Assembly: GCF_014652575.1 (NCBI RefSeq) | Contig: NZ_BMZB01000002.1 | Location: 186,001 to 250,000, forward strand | From: Asticcacaulis endophyticus | GTDB taxonomy: Bacteria; Pseudomonadota; Alphaproteobacteria; Caulobacterales; Caulobacteraceae | Reading direction: 5' to 3' | DNA length: 64,000 nt | Made by a program: the position numbers and the translations under genes | In this document: positions 15,737 to 23,570 of the stretch, one piece after another | How the letters are laid out: every line of letters begins with the position of its first letter | Position numbering within the stretch: the stretch's first letter is position 1 | Notes under the pieces: generated by a model | What the model saw: only the letters and a program-made list of their open reading frames with translations | Told to the model about the DNA's origin: nothing | Databases searched by the model: none

Positions 15737-18700
15737 TTAAAAGCGCAAATTCATCCCGAGGTAATAGACCCGGCCTTCGACATCATAGGTCGCCGTCCAG
15801 GTATTGGCATTGGCCTGAGCGCTGCCGGTCACCGGCGGGCTCTCATCGCTCAGGTTGTTGATGCCGCCGTAGACTTCAATGTTTTTCGGCAGCTTATAGG
15901 CGAACGACAGGTCAAGATAATGCTGCGCGTCCAGCACCGGATTGGTGATGGTGTTGAGTGCCGGCGGGGTGCCGCCGGAACGGAGCGGTAACAGGTAGTT
16001 ATCGCGCGTAACCTCACCGATGTAGCGGTCACGCAAACTTAAGGTCAGCGGGCCGTTGCGCCAGGTGACGCGCGACACGCCTTTCCATTCCGGGATCGGC
16101 TGGCCACAGGTCGGGCCATAGGCGCCGACACATTCGTTGGTCAGGTTGGGCAGGGCCTGAAGCGGGGTGCCGGTGAATTCTTCGGTGTAGGTCCAGTTGG
16201 CGCTTAGCTCAATCCGGCTGCCGCCGTCGAACAGGCCCCAGTCGATACCAAAGCCATAGCGGCCGTTGAGGTCGATACCGGAGGTTTTAAGCCCGCCGGT
16301 ATTGGCATTAGTGGTCGCCACATAGTTCGGGCCGGTGATTTCGCCGGTGACCGAGTTGCGGGTAATGCCCTGACAGAACTCGCTCGAAGCGTCACCGATG
16401 ATGCGGTAACACAGATCCAGCGTGTTTTGCAGACCGCCACCCAGAGGTGCTATGGCCCCCTCAAGCTCGATGCTGAACCAGTCGACGCTGACCGCCAGAC
16501 CGGGCACGGCCCGCGGTGTGAAGATCAGGCCGAAAGTATAGGTATCGGACTCTTCTTCCCCGACCAGCGGGCTACCGCCGACCGTATTGCCGATGATGGT
16601 GTTGGGCTGAACGCCGGTGCCGAACACGGCCGAGACCGGCACGCCGGTGGCAACACAAACATCGCGCACGGCCTGAGTTTGCTGGGCCACAGGCGCGCGG
16701 CTGGAGCACGGATCGGTGGCGGAAGCGAAATTCAGCGACTGACCGCCGTACAGTTCACCCACGTTCGGCGCGCGGATGGCGTGCTGGAATTGGCTTCTGA
16801 ACGCGACATCATCAATCGGTTGCCATTCGGCCCCGACCGAATATGTCCATACACCGCCAACCCCTTCGAGGGTGTAATCCGAATAACGGAAGGCGCCGTT
16901 GACGTTCAGGCGTTTGGCAAAGGGCACATCCGCCAGAATGGGGGCGCGCACTTCGCCGTAGATTTCACGCACAATCGTGCTGCCCGACGTGGGTTTGGCG
17001 GCATTGAAGCCGGACACATCGCCTGAGGACAGGAAGGTATCCGGGGTATATTTGGCGTAGTTATAGCGCCATTCAAAACCGGCGTTGAAATCGACCGGCC
17101 CGGCGGGTAGGTCAAAGGCTTCGCCAGCGATATTAGCGGCAATCACCTGCTGTTCGGCGATCTGGACGTTGGTCGAATTGACCGCAATCGCGGCGGCGGC
17201 GGTGGGCGTGATATTCGGGCCGAACGGGTTCAGCACGGGGGCGGCACCGCCGACGGACAGAAGGGCCTGAGCAAAACGGCTGCGTGAGGCGCTGCCGCGC
17301 TGGCTGTCGGTGTTCTGAGTGCGGGCGTAGGAATAATAGGCATCATAGCTGAGGTTTCGTAAGAAACCCTCAGACACGCTGCCCAGATCGCCGCGCAGAC
17401 CAAACGCCGTGCGGAACACGTTGCGCTCGGATGAGTTGAAGCGATTGCCGACCTCAGCCAGACGCCGCCCGATCCCAAGCACAGCCAGACCATCGCCCGG
17501 TGTGGTCGAAAAGCTGGCTGTCCCTTGCGTGATATTGGTCGTGCCGGTTTCACGCAGGTCAAGCTGGCGCACCACTTCCTGCATCTGCGTCGACAGGTAA
17601 GGATTGTTGGCGTTGATCAGGAAGTTGCCGTTCACATTGGTCGGCGCCAGCTGCATATTGACGACGTTGTTCGAGAAGTGGGCCTCGATATAGCCGGTGA
17701 CTTTCTCGTTGAACTCATAGTCGATGAAGCTGTTGACCATCCAGCGGCGCTGCGGAATGATCAGGTAGTTGGCGGGACCGAGGTTGAAATCATCCTGCGG
17801 GGAGACGGCGGCGCGGGCTTGGGTACCGGTGTCGCCAAAGGTAAAGCCGCGTGAGGTGGCGCTTTGTAAGCCCGCAGCCAAAAGGGCCGCATCAAGACCG
17901 GCATTGGACTGGGCCGAACCATAGGTCGGGATGCCAAAGAAGCGGCCATTGGGGATATCACCGGAACCACCGGCGATCAGGCCGGGTCGGCCACCCGCGC
18001 TCAGGCAGGTCTGGCCGCCGGGCACGCTAAGCGGTGTACCGGCCTGACTGTCGCTCCAGCTATCGGCAGTGACACAACCATCCGACAGCGAAAAGAACGC
18101 AAAGTCACCGCGTTCACCGCGTGTGATCGAGCCACGGTTGAGGTAGTTGAGCGACACGACCGCATTGCCTTTATCATCAGCGAAATTGCCGCCTAAGGTC
18201 AGGTCAACCGTGTTGGTCGGGGTATTGGTTGGCTGATCCCAGCGCGTCTGGGCGCTGATTTCAACGCCTTCAAAATCGTCGCGCATTATGAAGTTGACGA
18301 CGCCGGTGATGGCGTCCGAGCCATAAACCGCCGAAGAGCCGCCAGTGACGACTTCGGTGCGCTTAATCAGGGCGGCGGGGATGGTGTTGATGTCGGTGAC
18401 CTGATCGGTGCCGGAAATCGCAAAGCGGCGGCCATTGACCAGCACCAGATTACGCTGAGCGCCAAACCCGCGCATATTGAGCGTGGCCGTACCGCCCGGC
18501 ACCGTATTGGCGGTCGGGCCGTTATTTTGTGAGCCGATGAACTGCGGCGTGGAATTGAGCAGGGTTTCAATGTTCTGGGTGCCGGTCAGCTTGACCTCTT
18601 CGGCATCGACGACCGTGACCGGGGTTGGGGCCTTAAAGCCGCGGTTGGCCAGACGTGAGCCGGTAACCACAACGGTCTGAGGCTCGGCCTCCGGTTCTTC

Positions 18701-19069
18701 GGCGGTATCGCCTGCGCTTTGGGCCAGGGCGGGTGTGGCGGCGGTGGTGACGCTTGCGGCGTCCCGCGCCCGCAGGGATATCACCTTGCCATTGTCTGAG
18801 GCGACTTCGAGGCCGGTATTGGCGATCAGTTGATTAAGCGCTGCGCGGGGTTCCAGATTGCCGGACACGGCGCGGGTCTGGATGCCTTTCAGGCGACCGG
18901 CGGGGGCGATGATCTGTACGCCGGCTTGACGGGCAAATTCCGGAATGGTCTTGACCGCGTCTTCGGCCGGGACGTTGAAGGTTTTGGCTTGGGCATAGGC
19001 ACCGGTAGCAAACACCAGTCCCAGAGTGGCCGCTCCGACAAGGAGCAGCGACTTTCTCGAATGTCTCAT
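15737..19069 (-). CDS. TonB-dependent receptor with STN signalling domain (plant polysaccharide locus)
   Basis: This 1110-residue outer-membrane protein has a signal peptide ending at AYAQA, then a secretin/TonB N-terminal (STN) domain at about 30-105 that would contact FecR in the periplasm. A TonB-box-like TVVVTGSR (about 133-141) precedes the plug (TPVTVVDAEEVKLTG, GFGAQRNLVLVNGRRF, VVTGGSSAVYGSDAITGVVNFI), and a 22-strand-type barrel ends in aromatic F (LGMNLRF). STN-TBDRs transduce substrate presence through FecR to an ECF sigma factor. Its neighbours, fecR and sigma upstream and four glycosidases downstream, make oligosaccharides from xylan or pectin the likely ligands rather than siderophores. 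This is inference from context. Confidence 0.93.
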   Translation of the reverse strand: MRHSRKSLLLVGAATLGLVFATGAYAQAKTFNVPAEDAVKTIPEFARQAGVQIIAPAGRLKGIQTRAVSGNLEPRAALNQLIANTGLEVASDNGKVISLRARDAASVTTAATPALAQSAGDTAEEPEAEPQTVVVTGSRLANRGFKAPTPVTVVDAEEVKLTGTQNIETLLNSTPQFIGSQNNGPTANTVPGGTATLNMRGFGAQRNLVLVNGRRFAISGTDQVTDINTIPAALIKRTEVVTGGSSAVYGSDAITGVVNFIMRDDFEGVEISAQTRWDQPTNTPTNTVDLTLGGNFADDKGNAVVSLNYLNRGSITRGERGDFAFFSLSDGCVTADSWSDSQAGTPLSVPGGQTCLSAGGRPGLIAGGSGDIPNGRFFGIPTYGSAQSNAGLDAALLAAGLQSATSRGFTFGDTGTQARAAVSPQDDFNLGPANYLIIPQRRWMVNSFIDYEFNEKVTGYIEAHFSNNVVNMQLAPTNVNGNFLINANNPYLSTQMQEVVRQLDLRETGTTNITQGTASFSTTPGDGLAVLGIGRRLAEVGNRFNSSERNVFRTAFGLRGDLGSVSEGFLRNLSYDAYYSYARTQNTDSQRGSASRSRFAQALLSVGGAAPVLNPFGPNITPTAAAAIAVNSTNVQIAEQQVIAANIAGEAFDLPAGPVDFNAGFEWRYNYAKYTPDTFLSSGDVSGFNAAKPTSGSTIVREIYGEVRAPILADVPFAKRLNVNGAFRYSDYTLEGVGGVWTYSVGAEWQPIDDVAFRSQFQHAIRAPNVGELYGGQSLNFASATDPCSSRAPVAQQTQAVRDVCVATGVPVSAVFGTGVQPNTIIGNTVGGSPLVGEEESDTYTFGLIFTPRAVPGLAVSVDWFSIELEGAIAPLGGGLQNTLDLCYRIIGDASSEFCQGITRNSVTGEITGPNYVATTNANTGGLKTSGIDLNGRYGFGIDWGLFDGGSRIELSANWTYTEEFTGTPLQALPNLTNECVGAYGPTCGQPIPEWKGVSRVTWRNGPLTLSLRDRYIGEVTRDNYLLPLRSGGTPPALNTITNPVLDAQHYLDLSFAYKLPKNIEVYGGINNLSDESPPVTGSAQANANTWTATYDVEGRVYYLGMNLRF

Positions 19070-19126
19070 CCTAGGTTTTCCTCTTTTTCAGTTCGCTTGT
19101 TGAAAGGCTCGCGAACTTCTGAAACC

Positions 19127-19151
19127 TAGACGCAGGGGGCGAATTATTTCC
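19127..19151 (-). promoter_or_regulatory. Possible ECF-type promoter of the TBDR gene
   Basis: On the minus strand GGAAAT (19151-19146) and CGTCTA (19132-19127) lie 58-80 bases before the receptor ATG, separated by 13 bases. GGAAA/CGTC-like boxes are typical of ECF sigma factors, but the spacer is shorter than the usual 16-17, so this is only a candidate for recognition by the FecI-like sigma encoded upstream. Confidence 0.3.
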
Positions 19152-19161
19152 GCTATGCTGA

Positions 19162-19189
19162 TGCGCAACTTTTTTAACCCTGTTGCGCA
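19162..19189. repeat. 8-bp perfect inverted repeat between fecR and TBDR genes
   Basis: TGCGCAAC (19162-19169) and GTTGCGCA (19182-19189) flank a 12-base AT-rich centre. It sits 13 bases after the fecR stop and before the receptor promoter. Without a following T tract on the minus strand it is a poor terminator; an operator or mRNA hairpin is equally possible. Confidence 0.4.
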
Positions 19190-19202
19190 GGGCCTTATCC
19201 GG

Positions 19203-20159
19203 TCAGGATTTGCGGCTGAGGCGCACCTGATTTTCGCTAACCTCAGCCGTGAGGCCAAAGCTTAAAGCCACGGCTTGCGCAAAGCCCACCGGGTCAGTCG
19301 ATTGGAACAGGCCGGTGATTTCTTCGCGTGCCAGCGCCGGATCATCAATCACAATGCGGGTGTCGCTATAGCGGGCGAAGGTCGATATGGCCTCGCTTAA
19401 TGTCTGGCCTTCAAACGCGATGCGCCCCTCGCGCCAGGCCAGTGCCCGCTCAACCTTATCGGCGGGCAGGGGGGCGGTGGTCAGGGTCAGGGCCTCGGCG
19501 CGGGCCAGGGTATTGGCGGTCAGCCGTAAAGTGCCGGACTGGCGGTCGCTGAGTTCGACCACGCCTTCGCGCACCATGACCAACAGCGGGGTGGCCGCAA
19601 GATTTTGCACGGTAAAGCTGGTGCCAATGGCGCGGATGGTGGCGTCACCGGCCTTGACGATAAACGGACGGGCGGCGTCCCTGGCGACATCGAACAGGGC
19701 TTCGCCATCGATCAGGTGCACAAGGCGCTGGGCGGCACTGAAACTGACCTTGACCTTTGACGCGGTGTTCAGACTGATGACCGAACCATCAGACAAGGGA
19801 ATGACCTTCATCTCACCGCGGCGGGTTTCAAAAATCTGACCGTGATTCAGGGCAACGGCCCCAATACCAGCCGCGGCCAAACCCGCCGCCAGCCCGCCGC
19901 CCCACATCACCTGACGGCGCGAAACGGCCGGGGGCGGGGCAAATTTGGCGGCGTCAAAGCCGGTTCCCAGCGCCTGAGCGCGTTCGGACGACATTGAGAT
20001 GGCCTGGGCACGCGCAAACGCCCCCACGCGGCGGGGATCGCCCCCCAGCCACGTCTCAAGCGCACGATCCTCCTGCGGTGATAAGGCACCCCGATCCAGC
20101 CGCGCGACCCAATCGGCCGCCGTTCTGTCGATATCCTTAGCTGTCTCGTTTGCGCTCAC
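19203..20159 (-). CDS. FecR-family anti-sigma/sigma regulator
   Basis: The 318-residue protein has the FecR layout: an N-terminal cytoplasmic DUF4880 region (DRTAADWVARLDRGALSPQE, ending near AFARA), a membrane helix at about 86-106 (WGGGLAAGLAAAGIGAVAL), a periplasmic FecR beta-domain (VIPLSDGSVISLNTASKVKV, IDGEALFDVARDAARPF, IGTSFTVQ) and a C-terminal STN-like part that meets the receptor's STN domain. It relays ligand binding from the TBDR to the ECF sigma. Its start overlaps the sigma gene by 23 bases, so both are co-translated. The same trio occurs twice more in this window. Confidence 0.93.
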   Translation of the reverse strand: MSANETAKDIDRTAADWVARLDRGALSPQEDRALETWLGGDPRRVGAFARAQAISMSSERAQALGTGFDAAKFAPPPAVSRRQVMWGGGLAAGLAAAGIGAVALNHGQIFETRRGEMKVIPLSDGSVISLNTASKVKVSFSAAQRLVHLIDGEALFDVARDAARPFIVKAGDATIRAIGTSFTVQNLAATPLLVMVREGVVELSDRQSGTLRLTANTLARAEALTLTTAPLPADKVERALAWREGRIAFEGQTLSEAISTFARYSDTRIVIDDPALAREEITGLFQSTDPVGFAQAVALSFGLTAEVSENQVRLSRKS

Positions 20160-20736
20160 GCCGGGCCTGATCTTTGTTCAACTTACTACCCCATGCCCTT
20201 GACGCACGGGCACTGTCATTTCCGCCATGTGAAATCATTTTCATGAGCATGTAAATGCTGCGGCTCATGTGTTTCTCAACCGTGCTTTCGGATAAACCCA
20301 GCGTTTTGGCGACATCGCGCTGCGACAGGCCATGGACCCGGCGCAGGATAAAGACCTCACGGATCTTGCCGGGCAGGGTGGCGATGACGCCTGCCAGACG
20401 GCGCAGTTCGTCACGATCGGCGACCTGATCTTCGGGGGAAAATTCAAGGGCGGCGGCTTCGAAATAATCCAGATCGCTGACCGCCTGAAACGGCACGACC
20501 TTGGCGCGGCGGATGTGGCTGACCATGACGGAATAGGCCGTCTGGAACATGTAATTGCGCACATTGGTGATGGCCGTCACCGACTCGACCGTGATCAGAC
20601 GGGCATAGGTTTCCTGCACGATGTCGTCGATTTCCAGCCCGGCAATCTTACGCCCGCTCAGCCAGCCGCGCAGGGCCGGTTCATGCGGCAGGACATGTCG
20701 CGATAACCACAGGGCACGCTCCGTAGAGACCCGCAT
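20137..20736 (-). CDS. ECF (FecI-like) RNA polymerase sigma factor
   Basis: The 199-residue protein contains sigma region 2 (LEIDDIVQETYARLITV, NVRNYMFQTAYSVMVSHIRRAKVV at about 35-80) and region 4 (LPGKIREVFILRRVHGLSQRDVAKTLGLSESTVEKHM at about 122-160), with no regions 1 or 3, as in ECF factors of the FecI type. It probably drives the adjacent receptor and perhaps the glycosidase operon when FecR signals. The basic tail beyond about 175 is unusual but short. No clear SD precedes the ATG at 20736; another start slightly downstream cannot be excluded. Confidence 0.9.
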   Translation of the reverse strand: MRVSTERALWLSRHVLPHEPALRGWLSGRKIAGLEIDDIVQETYARLITVESVTAITNVRNYMFQTAYSVMVSHIRRAKVVPFQAVSDLDYFEAAALEFSPEDQVADRDELRRLAGVIATLPGKIREVFILRRVHGLSQRDVAKTLGLSESTVEKHMSRSIYMLMKMISHGGNDSARASRAWGSKLNKDQARRERKRDS

Positions 20737-21062
20737 GGCCGGGGCTCACCCAAACCAATCGATTGAAACACAAACCTGCGTCATAAATCTCATCTCCCCG
20801 TCAAGGTCCGCCGTTAGCCGGCCGGACTGGTGTCTTCCCGAAGTGATCCTGATCGGATCTTATGCTTTTTTGGCGACACCGGTGTCATGTTGCGATGATC
20901 GATGCCGACGTTTTGTTAGCGGTAACATGCGTTTTGTGATCTGTCAATTTCATATGTGATCGATTTTGATTTGTGGCTTTCCAGTACAAAAAGGGCATTC
21001 CGAAGTCGGCTAAGATCTTCGCGATCCGGGCTTCGATCGACTTACAGCCGTAAATTAAGCGA
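20737..21062. other. 326-base intergenic region, no gene assigned
   Basis: The stretch upstream of the sigma gene and downstream of the esterase gene becomes AT-rich from about 20870. A minus-strand open frame crosses it (IEARIAKILADFGMPFLYWK-like text at about 21040-20975), but it lacks an SD, overlaps the esterase 3' end and is not a family I recognise. It probably holds the sigma gene promoter. Confidence 0.4.
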
Positions 21063-22043
21063 TCAAAGGGCAAAAATCTTACGAAGCCACTGCGACCCGT
21101 CTTCCAGAGCTTGCGCCGCCAAAGGGGCGATGGAGACGGCCTCAAGGAAACTATGGGACGCGCCGGGGTAGATGATGGTGTGGGTATCGCCCCCGGCGGC
21201 CTGCATTTTTTCGGCCAGTTTCAGGCTCTGTCCACGCAGGACATCGCACTGGGCCACCGCGAAAAAAGCCGGCGGCAGACCGGCCATATCGCCGCGCATC
21301 GGCACGACGAACGGGTTTTGGCGCTCAGTGTCGCTGTTAAGGTAATTGTCCCAGAACACGACCATTTCTTCGGCGGTCAGCATATAGCCGTCGCCGCCGT
21401 AGCGTTCGACATCCTCCGGGGCGCAGGTGTCATCAAAGGCACCGTAATTGAGCACCAGACCTTTGAGGAGATTGCCTTCACCGCTATCGCGCAGGCTCAA
21501 AGCCGCCGCCACCGACATATTGCCGCCGACCGAATCCCCGCCGATAGCGATACGATCCGCATCGACGCCCAAGGCTTTGGCATGGTCGCGCACCCAATGA
21601 ATAGTGGCCAAGACTTCGTTCAGAGCCACCGGAAAACGGGCGGCCGGGGCGTGGCTGTAGTCCACGCCGATGACCACAAAACCGCCGCGGGCGGCATATT
21701 CGCGCATCAGCCGGTCATGGGTATCAATGGAAAACAGCATCCAGCCGCCACCGTGGACATAGATCAAAACCGGCTTTGGGGTGTCTGAGGGCGGCAGGGG
21801 ATCATGCAACCGTACCCTCACCTCACCATACGGCGTCGGCACACTATGTTCTTCGGTGCGCACCATGACCGGGCCGCCCTTCACCCACGGTTCGCGCACC
21901 GCTTCGGCCACGGCGCGGATCTCGGTGGGTGACAGGGTCTCAAACGGCGGATGGCTGCGGTAGGCCTCAGAGGTGATGGCGATGAAGCGCGCAATATCCG
22001 GGTCTAAATCGGTCCCTGCCAAGGTCAATGTCTGCGCCGTCAT
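21063..22043 (-). CDS. Alpha/beta-hydrolase, HSL (family IV) esterase
   Basis: The 326-residue cytoplasmic enzyme shows the HSL-family oxyanion motif HGGGW (97-101) and nucleophile elbow GGDSVGG with S171 (a GDSVG variant of the common GDSAG), plus a late GASHSF histidine region and an acidic residue near VAQCDVLRGQ. Such enzymes hydrolyse short-chain esters, including acetyl or feruloyl esters. It neighbours the plant polysaccharide sigma gene on the same strand but is 326 bases away, so a role in removing acyl groups from oligosaccharides is only a suggestion. It is divergent from the AraC regulator, which may control it. Confidence 0.88.
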   Translation of the reverse strand: MTAQTLTLAGTDLDPDIARFIAITSEAYRSHPPFETLSPTEIRAVAEAVREPWVKGGPVMVRTEEHSVPTPYGEVRVRLHDPLPPSDTPKPVLIYVHGGGWMLFSIDTHDRLMREYAARGGFVVIGVDYSHAPAARFPVALNEVLATIHWVRDHAKALGVDADRIAIGGDSVGGNMSVAAALSLRDSGEGNLLKGLVLNYGAFDDTCAPEDVERYGGDGYMLTAEEMVVFWDNYLNSDTERQNPFVVPMRGDMAGLPPAFFAVAQCDVLRGQSLKLAEKMQAAGGDTHTIIYPGASHSFLEAVSIAPLAAQALEDGSQWLRKIFAL

Positions 22044-22137
22044 AGTGTCTGCTTTCCGTGAACTGAAGGTATATTTCTAATCAACTGTGTCTGGCGCGCT
22101 ATAGAAAATAGCGCGAAAATCGTCTAATTTGGGCCAT

Positions 22138-22947
22138 ATGGTTCTTAAGGCATCGCGCAGCACCCACGGCGAAGATTATCAGCACGTCAATCGCCCGATT
22201 GCGGTGCTGATCGACGAATATCCGACGGGCTTCGTCGATCCGCCCCACGCCCATGAACGCGCCCAGCTTTTGTACGCCACCGAAGGCGTGATGACGGTGA
22301 TCACCGATGCGGTCAGCTTCACCATCCCGCCCCAGCGCGGGGTGTGGATGCCGGCCGGTGTGCGTCACGAAGCCCATTGTCGTGGCCATGTGTCCTTAAA
22401 AACCCTTTATGTCGCCTCTGAAACCGATCCGCGTTTGCCGACCCGGTGCCAGAGCCTGAAGATTTCCCCGTTGCTCAGGGAACTGATTATCGAAGCCAGC
22501 CACCTGCCGATCGAATATGCCCTGACCGGACGCGATGCGCGGATCATGGAACTGATCCTGGATGAGATTGCCGAGGCGGTTGAACATCCGGTGTCGGCGC
22601 TCAATGTGCCCATGCCGTCCGATCCGCGTCTGGTGCGCATCTGCCGGGCGATCATGGACGATCCCTCAAGCGAAGATGACCTCGATCACTGGGCCGATAT
22701 CGCCTGCATGGGCCGCCGTACCTTTACCCGTGCCTTTCGCCGTGAAACCGGCGTCAGCTTTTCCGAGTGGCGCCAGCAGGTCAGATTGGCCGAAGCCATC
22801 TCCATGCTGTCGCAGGGCAAGTCGGTCACTTCGGTTGCCTATGATGTCGGCTACAACAGCCCGTCAGCCTTTACCGCCATGTTCCAGCGCGCGTTCGGTG
22901 CCTCGCCCAGCCAATATTTCGACCCCAAAGGGCAACCCAGAAGCTAG
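22138..22947 (+). CDS. AraC-family regulator with N-terminal cupin domain
   Basis: The ATG at 22138 gives 269 residues; a TTG nine bases upstream is the alternative. The N-terminal half is a cupin sensor (HVNRPIAVLIDEYPTGFVDPPHAHERAQLLYATEGV and FTIPPQRGVWMPAGVRHEA). The C-terminal about 100 residues hold two helix-turn-helix units: DHWADIACMGRRTFTRAFRRETGVSFSEWRQQVRL and GKSVTSVAYDVGYNSPSAFTAMFQRAFGASPSQYF, the AraC signature. It is divergent from the esterase gene with a 94-base shared promoter region and converges on the PaiB-like gene (4-base tail overlap). The likely target is the esterase or its own gene. The effector is unknown. Confidence 0.92.
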   Translation: MVLKASRSTHGEDYQHVNRPIAVLIDEYPTGFVDPPHAHERAQLLYATEGVMTVITDAVSFTIPPQRGVWMPAGVRHEAHCRGHVSLKTLYVASETDPRLPTRCQSLKISPLLRELIIEASHLPIEYALTGRDARIMELILDEIAEAVEHPVSALNVPMPSDPRLVRICRAIMDDPSSEDDLDHWADIACMGRRTFTRAFRRETGVSFSEWRQQVRLAEAISMLSQGKSVTSVAYDVGYNSPSAFTAMFQRAFGASPSQYFDPKGQPRS

Positions 22948-23570
22948 GCGCGGTCGGTATTGTAGGTGCGCATGTGCTGAGTCAGGCCGTGCTCTCCTTC
23001 CTGTGCTAAACCGTTCAGAATATCCGTGAATACATCGTCGCGCTCATCCTGCCCCAGCTTGAAGGCGGCGTTTTGGGAAACGATATCGGCGCGAAAGCCG
23101 ATGATGCCGCGCGCCAGCCGGTGAGCGCGCTCACCCATCTCCGCCATCGACCAGCCATTGGACCGGTCAGTTTCCATCGCGGCAATCAGGTCATTAAGAT
23201 CGGCTTCGATCTCGTCGGCATCCTCAATAAAGCTCAGGTCACATTCAAATGCCGCCGACATGTAATTCCAGGTCGGAGCCTGCGTGCGGTCGGCCATCCA
23301 TGACGGCGACATATAGGCGTGCGGGCCCATAAACAGGATCAGGGCGCGCGGGTGCGATTTGAGCCGTTCGACCTGCGCATTTGAACGCGCAAAGTGGCCC
23401 GCAAAGGCGATCAGCTTACCGTCAGTGTCACAACGCGGACGTAAGGGTAACGGCGTGGCGCCAAACCCGCTGCCCGCCGACACGATCCAGGCGAACGGGT
23501 GAGCTTCGATCAGGCTGACAATATCCGCATCACTGTGCGGCGCGTATTTAGACGGTTTCGGGTCCATCAT
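22944..23570 (-). CDS. PaiB-like FMN-binding protein
   Basis: The 208-residue protein matches the PaiB family, described as FMN-binding negative transcriptional regulators: YAPHSDADIVSLIEAHPFAWIVS, TPLPLRPRCD, GKLIAFAGHFARSNAQ, ALILFMGPHAYMSPSWMADR and APTWNYMSAAFECDLSF, the split-barrel flavin site. PaiB of Bacillus affects protease and sporulation genes; the biochemical role is not settled. Here its ATG overlaps the stop of an oligopeptidase gene (ATGA), so it is co-translated with a peptidase, consistent with a link to peptide use. No DNA-binding domain is visible. Confidence 0.88.
   Translation of the reverse strand: MMDPKPSKYAPHSDADIVSLIEAHPFAWIVSAGSGFGATPLPLRPRCDTDGKLIAFAGHFARSNAQVERLKSHPRALILFMGPHAYMSPSWMADRTQAPTWNYMSAAFECDLSFIEDADEIEADLNDLIAAMETDRSNGWSMAEMGERAHRLARGIIGFRADIVSQNAAFKLGQDERDDVFTDILNGLAQEGEHGLTQHMRTYNTDRA

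Noticed and set aside
15737-20736. Iron-siderophore FecIRA system
   Set aside because: The architecture is FecIRA-like but the downstream genes are glycosidases; nothing related to iron is nearby.
20885-21145. Minus-strand open frame overlapping the esterase 3' end
   Set aside because: No SD, no family and most of its start half is a shadow of the esterase gene; kept only as an intergenic note.
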